DNA from: Symbiodinium natans | Taxonomy: Eukaryota; Sar; Dinophyceae; Suessiales; Symbiodiniaceae | NCBI GenBank assembly: GCA_905221605.1 | Contig: CAJNDS010002395.1 | Span: 35,001-97,000 of the forward strand | Reading direction: 5' to 3' | Length of the DNA stretch: 62,000 bases | In this document: positions 34,450 through 46,600 of the stretch, piece by piece | Numbering within the stretch: position 1 is the first letter of the stretch | Layout of the letters: every line of letters starts with the position of its first letter | The notes under the pieces: model-generated | What the model saw: only the letters and a program-made list of their open reading frames with translations | Databases searched by the model: none | What the model was told of the DNA's origin: nothing | Made by a program: the position numbers and the translations under genes

Positions 34450-34525
34450 GTCTTGCTTGCTTTGCTTGCTGCACGCTTGGCTACCAAAGTGGCCGCGGGC
34501 GAGCGTCTATCGAGTCTTGTGGAGT
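34450..34525. repeat. Second copy of the CTTG-rich dispersed repeat
   Basis: CTTGCTTGCTTTGCTTGCTG, then CTTGGCTACCAAAGTGGCC, follows a CT-rich stretch, as at 30386-30480 (CTTGGCCATCGAAGTAGCC). Both continue with similar GGGCG and CGAGTC blocks. Confidence 0.6.
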
Positions 34526-34746
34526 GTGATGCTCCCACCCGAAGCTGCTGGGCTTTTGCTGAACCACCAAACTACCCGCGAAGAACCATGGAACAGTTCT
34601 CTGTTGCATCTCCCCTTTTGGTACGGAAATGCGGCCCCTGAATGGCGCGAGCACACTTTGGCACGCAAGACATATCTACCCCAATGCGGCGCATTCAAAA
34701 CCCTGAGTAAACAACAAGGGTGCCAATCCAACTTCAAAGTGAACGA

Positions 34747-34765
34747 CCCCCCCCCCCCCCCCCCC
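34747..34765. repeat. Poly-C tract, 19 C
   Basis: Uninterrupted C run on the plus strand. Confidence 0.95.
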
Positions 34766-35316
34766 TCCCCCAAGCCAAGCGCCAAAGCACATCTGAACAC
34801 ACGACCGCGCTTCGCGACCTCGCTCAACTCGTGGCCGGTCGTCATCCCTGAGCCCAAAGGGGGGAACGGTGTCGGCGGCTTGCGGGGTGTTTGGGGGCAT
34901 TGGGGCTCCCCCCCAAAACCCAGGGAACTCCGTCTCCAGTTCTGAACTTGAAAAAACCTTTAACATGTTTGGCGGCTTTTGACCTGAGCTCGGCGGGGGC
35001 TTTCTCAAGGGGATGGTTTTCGTGCTCTCAGAGTCATTGGGAGGGGGGTTGTCTGAGCTTTTAGGATGATGGGATGGGCTTCAAACTCAGTGCGTGAAAA
35101 AGCAAGAGCACCAATTGTCCTGAAACATGGCTGCTCTCACTCGGTGCCCCCGGGTGTCTTTGTCTTTGCTGTGCCAGGCCTACGTGCCGGTGTGATGTCA
35201 TTCTTCAGCTTGGGTTGCGCAGCCCGGAAAACAGTAGTGGTATTGTTCAAAAGCATATTACACCCCCCGAAGACCCCAAACAGTCAAAGGCACGTCAAAG
35301 AAACCGTGGAGACAAC

Positions 35317-35415
35317 CGGAGACAAAGGGAGACGAGGAGCACAGCAACAGGACAAGGCCACCCACATGAAGGGAGACAAAGGGACACGAAGGGAGACAAA
35401 GGGAGACAAGGAGCC
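35317..35415. repeat. Purine-rich GGGAGACAAA repeat
   Basis: Repeats of about 10 bp (GGGAGACAAA, GGGACACGAA) in two blocks, nearly all purine on the plus strand. Confidence 0.8.
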
Positions 35416-38400
35416 CAGGAACCCGGCAACAGTCCTCAGAATGTCGGCAAGCCTTAAATGAATTTAGAACCCCAACAGTACACTGTTTGGGAAAAAGCAC
35501 CAAAGCCTTAGCATACGAGTCGTAGGGAGAATCAGGCTAGCGTGATTGGTTGGCTGTGGCTGTGGGCTTGCCAGACCAACCGTGCCTTCGCCAGGGGGCA
35601 GGCCCGTGCTAGCTTTAAAACCTTCAAGCGCAACAGCTTGTAGCGATCCTGAAAACACAAAGCTTTATGCCCGAGGCTGCGGCGGCGAGCGACGATGGCG
35701 GACTGTTGGAAGTAGATCATCCACGGCATTATCACCTGGCTCTGTGAAGTTTTGGGGAGGGGTCTCGGGCTTCGCTTGTTGAGTAGATTCAGATCTCCCT
35801 GCAGAAAGATCAGCTGCTTCTCAAAGCTATTGCTGAAGTCCGAACACTGAAGCCCTCAAATCCGTAACCTGTTGAGAGCAAGAACCATGCGAAGAGTGCA
35901 GCTCCGATGTTGGCGGAGATGAGCCTCAGGTACCTTCAACATTGCAGGGGAGTTTTCAGGTGTCTCTTTCCTGCATCCCCAGCTCAGTTAAGTTAAGTTC
36001 CATATGCCCCCAGATGTGCCCACCAAAATCAGGAGCCGTTCTTCAAAGAACCTGTCACACTCTTCCTTGCAGATCGAGCTTGGGTTCAGGAAACGATGAC
36101 CGCTTCCGTTCTTGTCAGCTTCTTAAAGCAGCAATCAGAGGCCCTCTGACAGAACTGGGGGGGGGGGGCACTCCGGATCACGGGTGGCTGTGAAGCTGCC
36201 CTGCGTGGCTGCGTGGCGGGGGAGAAGGTTTTTGCAGGGTTTAAGCTTTAGCTATTCTCATCGTCTGGGCCCCTGGGCTCTGGGGTCCTCGTCCTAAGTC
36301 CTAAGTTCGATGACTAGACTGGTGAAACCTCAGGGCTCTACCTCAAAAGCCTAGCCTGGGATTTTAGTTTGAAGCCTGGGGACTGCAAAGAATCTGCAAG
36401 CTTACCGACCTTGCCTTTGAGCCAGCTCAGATCCCCCGACGCTTCCTAAGAACTTGACAACGGCTGCACGACTACCGCTGGGTCACAGCTCCCTGAGTAC
36501 CTTCCACAAAAAGAATGCGCTCGACAAAGGTCTCTCAGCAAAGCTCTGTTCACTCTCATGCCTAAGTGGGAAGCCAAGACGTACACCCTGAACCTGACCC
36601 CCCGTCCCGTGGCCAAGACATTCAAAGACCCAACCTCTTCGTTACACATCTATACGTGTGCATATATACATATGTGTACACCTTGTTTAAGCTGTATACG
36701 CAACATGAATATAGACGCACACACGCACACATGCACTCCACTCTCTCTGTATATATGATATCATGTCATGTCACACAAACTTCTCCTAGAGACTCCCCGG
36801 AATCTGGGCCTTCAGGACCTCAGATGGTGCGGGGTGGTACCAAAGCATCGTGAAGACCTCGGATGCCGGGGGGAAGGCTCGTTAGGGCTTTGAGGGATTT
36901 TAGGGGTTGGGGAATTCTAGGGTTAAGGGGTTGTAGGGTTTTTATGGCACAACGTAGCACTTGCAAAAGAGGAAGGCGAAGAGCGCGGGTGGGCACACCA
37001 GCTTTTGACACACGCAAACATGTGCTCCCAAGCTGCCCAAAGGAGGTCGCATATTGCACTCACCCCTTAGGCCTCAACGCGCAGCTCCAAGTATGGAGCG
37101 GTCATCCAAAGTGATTGCAGGGCATCTTTAACATGGCTTTTAGGGCTTAGAGCTGCATCACCCTAACATGCGTCAGAATGGCAGGAGTACTTAGAGTCTT
37201 GGAGTACTTCTTGGTACCTGGAGTCGAGAGTTACGAGAAGTTTCTCCAGCGTGGCCGGAAGTTTTAATCGGCTCGGTGGCCAAGGCGTTCCTGATGCCCC
37301 CGAGAGGACAAAACAACACCTGAATTTCAGCACCTACTTTTCAAGAGCCGATGGTTTTGCGGCATGCTGCCAGAGGGCGCACACCTCAACAGAGGTGTTT
37401 TGGGCCCTTCATGCCGGACTCACGATCCAACAGCCGCTCAGGGCATAAGAACCTATTGGCTTGCTCCCTGATTCACGGATCAGTCAGGGATCCCGAGCCC
37501 AGTCTTCGCTTTAAAAGGGAATTCCCCTCCCGCCCTGCGGGAGGGTGGTGGTGGACAAAAGAGCTTCAGGACTTTGCTTTCGTGTTGCCAGGAGCCCTGG
37601 TTTGAAGTCCGAAGAGACCTTGGATCTGCTTTTGCAAGCCCTCAAGTTCTTTGGTAGATACTAAACATTACTAAACCCTAGAAAGCAGACCCAAAAGGAA
37701 ATGAGGAAACTCAAAGTTCTTTGAGTCCGCGAGCGGGTAGCTCAGATTGTCAGATGCCGCCTCGCCGCCCTGAAAGCTTCCCTAAAGCCATCTTGGGCTT
37801 CGGATCTCTGGGGCCTCTAGGGTTCAGCGCCAACTATGGGGGTTCTTGACGAGTTCGGGGGATAAAGTCCGGGTTCGAGAGATTGTGGATTTTGTGTGGT
37901 TGAACCGATTTCAGGCTTTTGGGCGTCCAGGAGTTCAGGGGCGAGGCTGGTTTGACTTTTCCTTTTCGTGGAGAATTTGGCGGTTACTAAGCACAACCCC
38001 TCGAATATCAAACAAACTTCAAGTGGAACCCTGGAACCCGGCATTTCCCCCGAGCGAAATGCGGAATACCAGTCTAGAATTTGGGGGACCTCATACAAAG
38101 TATCAAACCTCAGAAGAGGGCAGCGATGGCAGCCACGCAGGAGTGAGCCACACCCAGGCATTTCTGACGACTATGGAAGTGCCACGGGCTCGATGCCACA
38201 TGGGTAAGAAAACAATGACAACAAGTCGTGTATGACTTCTCAGTACGTTGCCAGCTAGACATCCTCAACTCTGTGTGTCGCGCTCCCCCACTTCTTGGCG
38301 CTAGAAAGGCCCCACGACACTTGAAGCCACACGTGGCTACCTTGGAGCCTTTCTCTGGATCTCTCCTGGCGTCGCGCCCGTGGCACGAACAAAAAATACT

Positions 38401-39428
38401 CGCTATATTGGAGGAGCTGAGGCCACGGATGGCAAAATGTGCTGACTCCGGCTGTTGGGGCTAAGATCTTGGAGGGCTTAGGGTGCTTTCTAGGCTGGCA
38501 GAGTAGAACAAAGACGATTTCGACGCTCTTCAGGGCGGCTGTGTGACCACGCCGAATTTGCCACGTGGAGGATCCATGATTTGAGACCAGGTTGCCACCT
38601 TCTGGGTCTTGCATGCGGCCGAGGATCAAACACGGGAAAGGACAGCAATGGCTAGCAGTGTAGCTCCGATTACGCCAGCAACGCGTTGCGGCATCAATTG
38701 CAACACTCTGACATCACATGCCACCCGCTTTGCCTCAGCTTTTTGCCTCTAAAGACAAGCCTCAAAAGGCAAGCCCCTTGCACAAGGCCTCTGACGAACT
38801 GTGCCTCGACATTTGTGATTCTAGTGGTAAAAGCACATGCTCAGACACACCTTTTCCTCAGTCCCTGGAGGCAACTCCCTTTTCAATTGGGTCGGTCCCC
38901 TCTACGCCCACCTTGAGAATTTACCTCTGGTGTTTCACCTCGGAATAGGTACCTGCCTTCTCAGTGCAGTAAGGGACTGCTTTCTGATGCGGGAGCCCTT
39001 TGAGGGAAGCAGCCCGACGCAGATGATTCTTTTATAATGTCTTTTTCGATGAGGATGCGCGGAGGGTGGCGATGCTGCACATGGCAGGTGCTCAAGGCAG
39101 CTTTCTACTTGGCAGGCTGTTGGTTTTCGGATTCAGGTTCGGGAAGCCAGATTCCGCGTTCCTCCACCCGGCCTCCAAAAGCACGGAGGCCGTCGCAACG
39201 CTTTTTCTTCTCAAAGCCCTACAGCCGAATTCCTAGAGGCCTACATCCCAGTGTGGCGGCGCCTAGCCGTAGGGCATCATCTCGCCTCAGAGGATCCCCG
39301 AAACAAAACAACTTGGCAAGACCTGGCTTATTCAAAGGCTTTTCGATGTTCGAGCCTTCTCTGGGCAAAGGGAGCTTAGTGCAGTGTGCTCTGTGCTATG
39401 CGGTGTCAGTTTCCGAAGTCGAACAAAC

Positions 39429-39431
<3 letters not shown>

Positions 39432-39475
<44 letters not shown>

Positions 39476-39500
39476 GCCAGAGAGAGAGACAGACAGACAC
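39432..39500. repeat. (GA)n microsatellite
   Basis: GA repeats ending in GACA units. Confidence 0.95.
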
Positions 39501-40484
39501 ATTCACTCACACACAGGCCCAATGCTCGACGACTGGGTCGCTTCAAATCCCACGAAGCCCTCAACAAAGTCAACCTCGCCCCACAAATGCTCAGGTCACG
39601 AAACTAGAAACCCGACGCCCCAAGTTTTGGACAGTAATGAAGTATTCTGTTTAGGCCCGGCAGCAGAGCACATCTACATCGCCCTGTGAGAGGACGGAGT
39701 CCTGCAAGGTGGTTCGTCCATTCGAGACTTTCCAAAGAGAGGGCCACTAAAATTGAGGGGCCCTCTGCCGGGCTTTAGGTGTTGCAGTCGTGTTGCATTC
39801 GGCTGCGAGTGGTCTCTTGCCTTGAGATTCTCCGTGTGATTTCGTCCGTCGCAGGGAGGCTTTGATCGCTACTACTTACAGCTCTGGAAGCTACCACTCT
39901 CACCGGCAGGATGTTGAGGGTGCGAGTGACAAAAACAAACCCAGCAGTTTTGCAAACAAACCCGCATGGCTTAGGTGTAACAATTCCCAAACGAGAGCTG
40001 GCTGAGATAGTGCAGTTGAGTGGGCAGGAACGAGGGGCCGCTCCGAGCACGTTCTGGAGAGTTTGCTGAACATCCGGACAATTCGGGTACCCCGTCCTTG
40101 CGCTGCCACAACGGACTCTCGTCGGCCTCCTGTCTGCTATCTCTGGGTGGGCATGAATCGCACGTAGGGACACCGGGAGGGCCATCAAGCCTGAAACCCG
40201 ACAACACCCAAAAGCTTTGCCAGGTTGGCCCGTCAACTGAAGCCTGTTAGCATATTACTGTTCAACCAGAACCGAACACGTAAGTGTTCCAATGCTAGTT
40301 AGTTTGTACGGCCCAATACAACTGGCCCTACGCCGCCCCGCACCCGTCGCCACCTTCGTGCCACCGGACTCGCTGCTGGCGAGGGTGGCATTGCTCCTTG
40401 TTTGTCCCGTTCCATGTGGCTTTCGGGCTTTGGTTTCACGAGATGGATGCTTGGGCAAGTAAGGGTAGCAATATTTGAACAAAC

Positions 40485-40494
40485 ATGTATATAC

Positions 40495-40528
<34 letters not shown>

Positions 40529-40548
40529 CTATGTATATATATATATAT
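40485..40548. repeat. (TA)n microsatellite
   Basis: TA repeats with GT and CT interruptions, 55 bp before a GA repeat. Confidence 0.95.
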
Positions 40549-40598
40549 GCAGATGCTAGATACGGACGTGAGTGAAATAGTTAGTTCGTTCAGTACAC

Positions 40599-40601
<3 letters not shown>

Positions 40602-40652
<51 letters not shown>
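40602..40652. repeat. (GA)n microsatellite
   Basis: About 25 GA units. Confidence 0.97.
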
Positions 40653-40654
<2 letters not shown>

Positions 40655-40655
<1 letters not shown>

Positions 40656-43600
40656 TCATGCCGAGGCAGAGTCACGTGAATAGTAGGTAGCGCTACCGTG
40701 GCAACGAGCCCCCGCCCAGGCCGGGTCGCACAGCGACAGAATTCGTCAAAACTTGAGCTTGCAAAACAAGTGCTGATGTGTTCGTCTCTCCTGATGCTAA
40801 ACTCGTGCCGAGGGGTGGCACTGGAGGGAAATCAGTCCAGTTGACATGAAAGGCAGTGCCCAAAAGTCAGAAAGCCCTTTGTTCGAGCCCTCCCCACCCC
40901 GGAAACCACCCACATCCCGCTGAGGCCCCGTCTTGGCGGCAGAGTGCTTGGTATCCAGGGCCTTCGATGGGCTGGGCACCAAAGACTCGAACTGCAAAGC
41001 TTCCCACTTCTATCCACGTCTTACGTACCATTCTTTCATTCCCTACGAGACAACTCGTCGTCCCCCAATTTCTGCCAAGATGCCGAGACCAGGCTCGGCT
41101 TGCTGGTGATGGCAGGCCTTGGACGCTGTTGTGCTTTGGGTTCCGAGGGTAGAGCAGAGTGCAGATGTCGTAGGGTTTGAGGGTTTGGTCTTGAATCTTA
41201 CCTCCTGAAGCTCACTTGCCCAGAGGAATGGCAGACAACGATTTGAGTGTTTCGGCAGGGCACAAGAAGAAGTAAGCTGCCGGAACGCGAGGACTCAGGC
41301 CCTTTGAGGATTTCTTGGTAGGGCCGGGCTCTTGACACCGTCTCATCTGAGCTCTTGGTTACAAATGCGGTCACACTCCCTCCAGCCCCCCGCGGGTACC
41401 TCTAAAGTTACTCTAAAGAATCCCATGCCTCGGCCGAAGTGGAGTGCAACCCGAAAGCCTTTGCTGCCGTGGCACGGGCGCGACGGCACCTGGCCAAGGT
41501 AAGTCGCAACTACTCAGAGCTTCCTGAAGAGATAGTTCTTAAAGGGCCCAGACAGAGCTTTGCATGTTTCAGGTGCCAGGAATGCTGTGCAGAAACCAAC
41601 TGGCATTCTAAAGGGTCATACAACCCACGCAACCCCCTAAGCTTTTAAAGCTAAGGCCAAAGGCATTGCATCACACCCACATGAAAACTACGTCTTCGAG
41701 GTTTTTGCGAATCCTTGGAGTTGCCTCTGACCTCTCAAGTCTCAGGCTTCAAGCGGCTTGGTGACTTAGTTAGAGGGCCTCCCAGGGCTCGCAGATACTC
41801 AGGGTTGCAAAGGGGCTGTTGAAAATGGGCACCGAAACAATAAGGTGGAGAGGGGGCGGAGGGCACTTGGAAGCATCTTTGGAAGCATCTGCGCCTCCAG
41901 CCAGGCGCGAGGCGAGATGTATGGCGCACTCTCCGGGCACCTCTCTGAGACAGCTCTTCAAAAAGCCTCTGAAACCTTTTGGAAAGCCAGGGTTTAGAGT
42001 TGAATACCGATATACCCTTTCAAGCATCCCCCTTTGGACCCTAAGATTTGTCACACCACTTCGGGGTCAGTGATATCGGGCGCAGGCTCGCTTTTCTGTT
42101 CCGCTGCCACGATCTCACCCTCAGCCTCGGGGCAGCTCTAAGCCCGCCTCTGAACCTGAAGCCTCCAATATGTGACAACGACCCTCACAAATCCGACCAC
42201 GCCTAGCGCGAACATCCGCCCACAAACCTATCCACGAAGTCCTCTAAAAGCCAAGGCTACGATCAGTCTTGGAGGCAACCTGACATTGGCCGCTCGCCAA
42301 ACCCCCGAAGCCCTGAAATCCGACCCTTGGCACCGGAGCCAAAACCCTTGAGCCGGCACATCCCACAACTAGCATGCCGCGCAAGCCCTACATCTGACCC
42401 GAAAAGCACTACGCCACTACGCCCCTACGCCCTTCCGTGGAATGGTCCCTTGATCGCCCATGGAACTTGATCGCAGTGTGCTGAGAGCGCCGCTTTGTTA
42501 CGGCCGGGAGGTCGTCCTCCACCTACAGGGGCCCGTTCACACACTCTTTGAGAACACAGCGACATGGCGCACGAGCGCAACCCTTTACCCAGATTTGCGG
42601 GCCCGAAGCTTCGTTTCTCCGCTGCCTCCTCCTCCTCGGAGTTCGGGTCAAGCCAGTCGGTAGCCCTCCGAGTCGGCCAGTGGGGGAGGTTTTCTTAGCT
42701 GGGCTCTTATGTACTACTCTTCTCGCTGCCAGCACACCCTAAGAGCTGCTGGGGGCAGATTGTTCTAATGAGAGATTTCATGGGTTCAGAGGTCTTCAGG
42801 CGTTTGAAAAGCACGGATGAACTTTGCTCTCCAATCTGAGTCCGTCAATTCGCTGAAGCTGTACAGGGCCCATCTGCCTGTACCGCCGGTCTGCACCGTT
42901 GGCAGACACCCGCCTGGGTTCAGATCGGGCAAAGAGGCTTAGCCAAAAAGGAAGAACACCTCTATTTACTTCTGCTTTCCGGCATATGGGGCAGTTCCTC
43001 AATTATTGTCCGTCCCTGTTTGGGTCTCTTGCAGTACAGAGCTGTTCTCTGAGGGCATCGAGAGTGGTTCGCCAGCTGCTGCCACGCGGCGTCATCAAAG
43101 GCAGCTCGCGCACATCCAGCCAGTCCTCCCACTTGCTCTTGACCTGAGGCTCTGGAAGGAAACGGGAGCTGCGCCCTCAGCCCGGAAAAATTTCGGAACT
43201 TCCCAAGCCTCAAGAGCAAACCGAGCCCAAAGCCCAAACCCAGAGACCCGCCTGCGAGCCGTTCTCGATGCACTTCGTGACTGGAGGCAAATCATCCTCC
43301 GAGTCCTCTGAAGTCAGGCATCGCAGGCACCGCAGGTTTCGGTATGCTCAAGGGATCAACTCAGCAAGGCTCGCTGAGTCTGTGACAGAGCACAAAGGAA
43401 ACCCGGCATTTAAGCCGGGCTTCTGGCAGATGCATCTTGGGGCTTTAGGACTTTAAAGAGTCATGGAAGTGGAATCCGTGGCATCCCCGGCCGCTGCTGA
43501 AGATTCTGAGACCACTCACACAAAGCCCGTCTCCGGTCTTCGGCAACACCGGGGGTGCTGAGGTTCCCGGTGGCGCCCGAAGATTTGGCTCCCAAGGCCC

Positions 43601-46600
43601 TGGCTTGGGGAGTGCAGCTAGGGGGTGGGGCTTTAGGGGTCACCCCTCCTCCCCCCAAGTCCTCCTCCTCCTCCTCCTCATCGTTGTGCTTGCAGGGCTT
43701 GCCTGCCCAGCTCGCACGATGTCTTGGGCTCTTTTTGCAGAACGCTCGGAAACTCAGCAAAGCTCTGAAAGAAGCTGTTGGCGTTTTCCTGATGACGTGG
43801 GGCTCTCCAAGCTGACGTAAGCTGACCTGACCCAACAAAAGCCTAAGCATGGGTCCGGGTGTCACTAGGATCGGTGTATACTGTTGCTGTAGGCTCGAGC
43901 TGACATGTGATATTTCCAGTGCCCCACACCCCAGATCGACCTCTCTGGAGCACCGGGCTCTTTGGGTCTTTGCCGCTGTCTCTTGGCAGCCTAGGCTGGG
44001 ATTGGTCTTATCGAGGGCCTAGGGGGACATGTTGGGGCCAATGTGTGCATGCCTGCTCACGAAACCATATCTGCACCCACTCGGTCTCTCAAAAGACCCT
44101 TCTTGCCTGACATCGGCTTAAACCCAGAATCCAACCAAGTCAACGGATGATTCCTGTGTCGGAAGAAGGTGTCAGGACCACGACAGCGACCGAGAGAAGT
44201 GGAGAGGCGGCAACATGCGGGCGACGAGATGGAAACATGCAGGGCGCGGCTGCGACGGGAATCACAGACCTGGTAGACTTGTTTCGGACACAAGGTTGCT
44301 CAGCATCTCACACGTGCCTAACACGACGCGGTTGCAAATGACACGAGTAAGACTGAGTAAGACACAGATTCTCTTGCTCCCCCGCACCGACACCAGTTTT
44401 GGAAGCTTTTGTTGGAAAGGGTTCAGGCCAAATGCACATCCGAGCCCAGGGGCGGCTCTTCGGGCTGCACCCAAGCCATTGGCTTCCTGCTGGGAGCCGG
44501 CTCCGCGTCTGTGTCGGCCTGCGTTGGCAGGTTCTTGGGAGGAGGCCGTGCAGGGGGTGCTGAGCGCTTTAAGGGTGGCTTTCGGGGTCTTCAAATGGCC
44601 CGCTGAAGTCCTTGTCCCAGTCTTCATGCGGCTCCAGGTTTGCAGGACACAAGGGGGGCCCTCGCTTCTGCCTGCTGCCACAATATCGCCGAGCGCCGAC
44701 GAGGAGTCGATACAGCTGATGCCGCCTGCAAGCTTCTTCGCGCGACTCGCATTTGCTTGCATGGCCGTGGCGCCGCCATGTAGGAAAGCTACGCTTGCCA
44801 TCATGAAACTATTGTTGTGCTTTTTATGATCTATCAGTTATCATGATGATTATGATAATTACGACCAAAAGCATACTTGTTGTTATTTGTCACTATTACT
44901 CTAATTCATCTTCTTCTTCTCATTGATACTTCTTATTGTTATTATTGATGATGCTTGTTGCTTCGAAAAATACCGCTTCCACAACCAAGAGAAGCCTTGT
45001 CAGCTTATGCTTCAGGGATTTCAGCTCAAGACAGTCGCGCTGGGAGTTTAAGCTCGGGGAGGAGGTCTGGTGATTTCGGGTTCGGGTGCTTCACTTGAAA
45101 TTCCGGCCGGGGCTGTGTCAGAGCCGGATCTCAACCCAATGCCTCCCCCCCGAAAGAGCCCTAATCCTCTTCACCGAGGCGCAGGTGGGGATGTCGGATA
45201 CCTCTGAGAGCTTCTTTTGGTTTTAAGATGGTTTTAAGCTTCTGCAGAGGGCCCTTTCAGGTGCTTACGTGCGGTTTACGGGCCCAGATTTTCTTGCCTT
45301 ATCCCGTGGCTTTCGTGGTTTTCGACTCTCCGGATTGGGCAGGATTGGGCGCTCCAGGTCTTGCAGCAGTACTTGTCTAACGCCTCGTTCCCATAAGAAA
45401 CGCAGTCACTGAGCACAGAGAACGGTCGACGGAGAGCTAGCCCCCCCCCCCCCCCCCCCCCCCCTCTGCGACCAAAGCGGCGAAGTACCCGAGCTGCCTG
45501 GCAGCGCCAGGAGCAGGGGCGAGGCGGAACGGCGCGCCTCGACGGCGTGAGCGCGAGATGCGAGATGTACGACGTGGAATTGAGAACCGAAACCGCCGAA
45601 ACCCTAAACCCGAAATACTTGTTGTATTGACTACCCGCAAAAAACCACATGACACCCTCCCCGAAACACACGAGAACAACAAAAATGACGCACGATACGA
45701 TCGCTGAAGGCAAGTTTGATTAGGCTTGTTCACAATCGGCCTAGGGGAGGGGTGAGAGGGTGTAGAGAGCGTGTGCATTGCGCAAGATTCTATGCAAGCG
45801 CACATCACCAGCACAACGACGTACAGCACCGCCCCTAAAGATCAGCCAGGAAGCTGCCCGGCGCGTGTGCCCGCATTCTGCCTGCTTTTCACATCGAGCA
45901 AACAGCTTCTTTTCGGGTCAGCCCTATGAGTGCACAGGTCTGGACTGAAGGGCAAGATTTGGGCGAGCTGTGGCCAGCGGCTCAGAGATCCGAGCGGTAA
46001 GGGCTGACATAGTTGCCTCCTTGAAACACGAGCATCCCTGTACCGAAATCCAAGCCATGCTTGCACTCCCAGAACTTCAGGGTTTTCGGATAAAACTCCT
46101 CAACCAGGGCTCCCTTGTTTGATAAGGATGTAATGGAGCCAGCCCTGCCATCTGATGTCGCACAGACCCACAGCCTTCTAAACGCATAGTATACGTTTAT
46201 ATTATCATATTATCATATTAACCTTCCAGGCCTCTGTTTCTAGGTCGGAGTGGACGCGGGTGATGCCTGCAACAGTCAAACCCTCTAGGGCATTTAGGGA
46301 TCCCCAAAGCCCAACCAGCACCACGATGGGGGTTTTACCAAGGGACAGCCAAGAACAAACCTAAAAACATCTTGAAAACTTGCATTGTTGCGATTTTGTG
46401 GCAAAACCCCCTGAAAGAATGTTGACATGCCCCCAAACCCCAAATGACACAACCCCCTGAAATACCCCTCAAAAGCCCAAAATGCTGAGCGTTTAAATCG
46501 ACCCCAGACCGGCCGCGAAATCCCAGGAGGCTGAGGGCCTTGGCTGCGGCGTGGGCTTTGTCGTATTAAAGGGGGGGGGTGCTTCAGGGTTGAAGCCCTT

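Larger units (their letters stand above)
30915..39430. other. No gene recognised
   Basis: Spacer holding a purine-rich repeat, a poly-C tract and an AT/CA-rich segment at 36650-36765. The 237-codon ORF at 34232-34945 crosses both CT and poly-C tracts and is probably spurious. Confidence 0.55.

Noticed and set aside
34232-34945. 237-codon forward ORF
   Set aside because: It runs through a CT-rich stretch and a 19-C tract, which keep the frame open without coding meaning.
37730-37800. tRNA-like start (GCGGGTAGCTCAG)
   Set aside because: No matching T-loop (GGTTCGAATCC type) or acceptor stem follows at the required distance.
20473-40672. Shared 15-mer CTCTGCCTCGGCATG next to a CT repeat (20473) and, inverted, a GA repeat (40658)
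   Set aside because: A few shared 15-mers are expected by chance in 62 kb, and the flanks do not match further.
44215-44829. 204-codon forward ORF and its 180-codon antisense partner
   Set aside because: Mutually antisense open frames without recognised homology; I cannot say that either is real.
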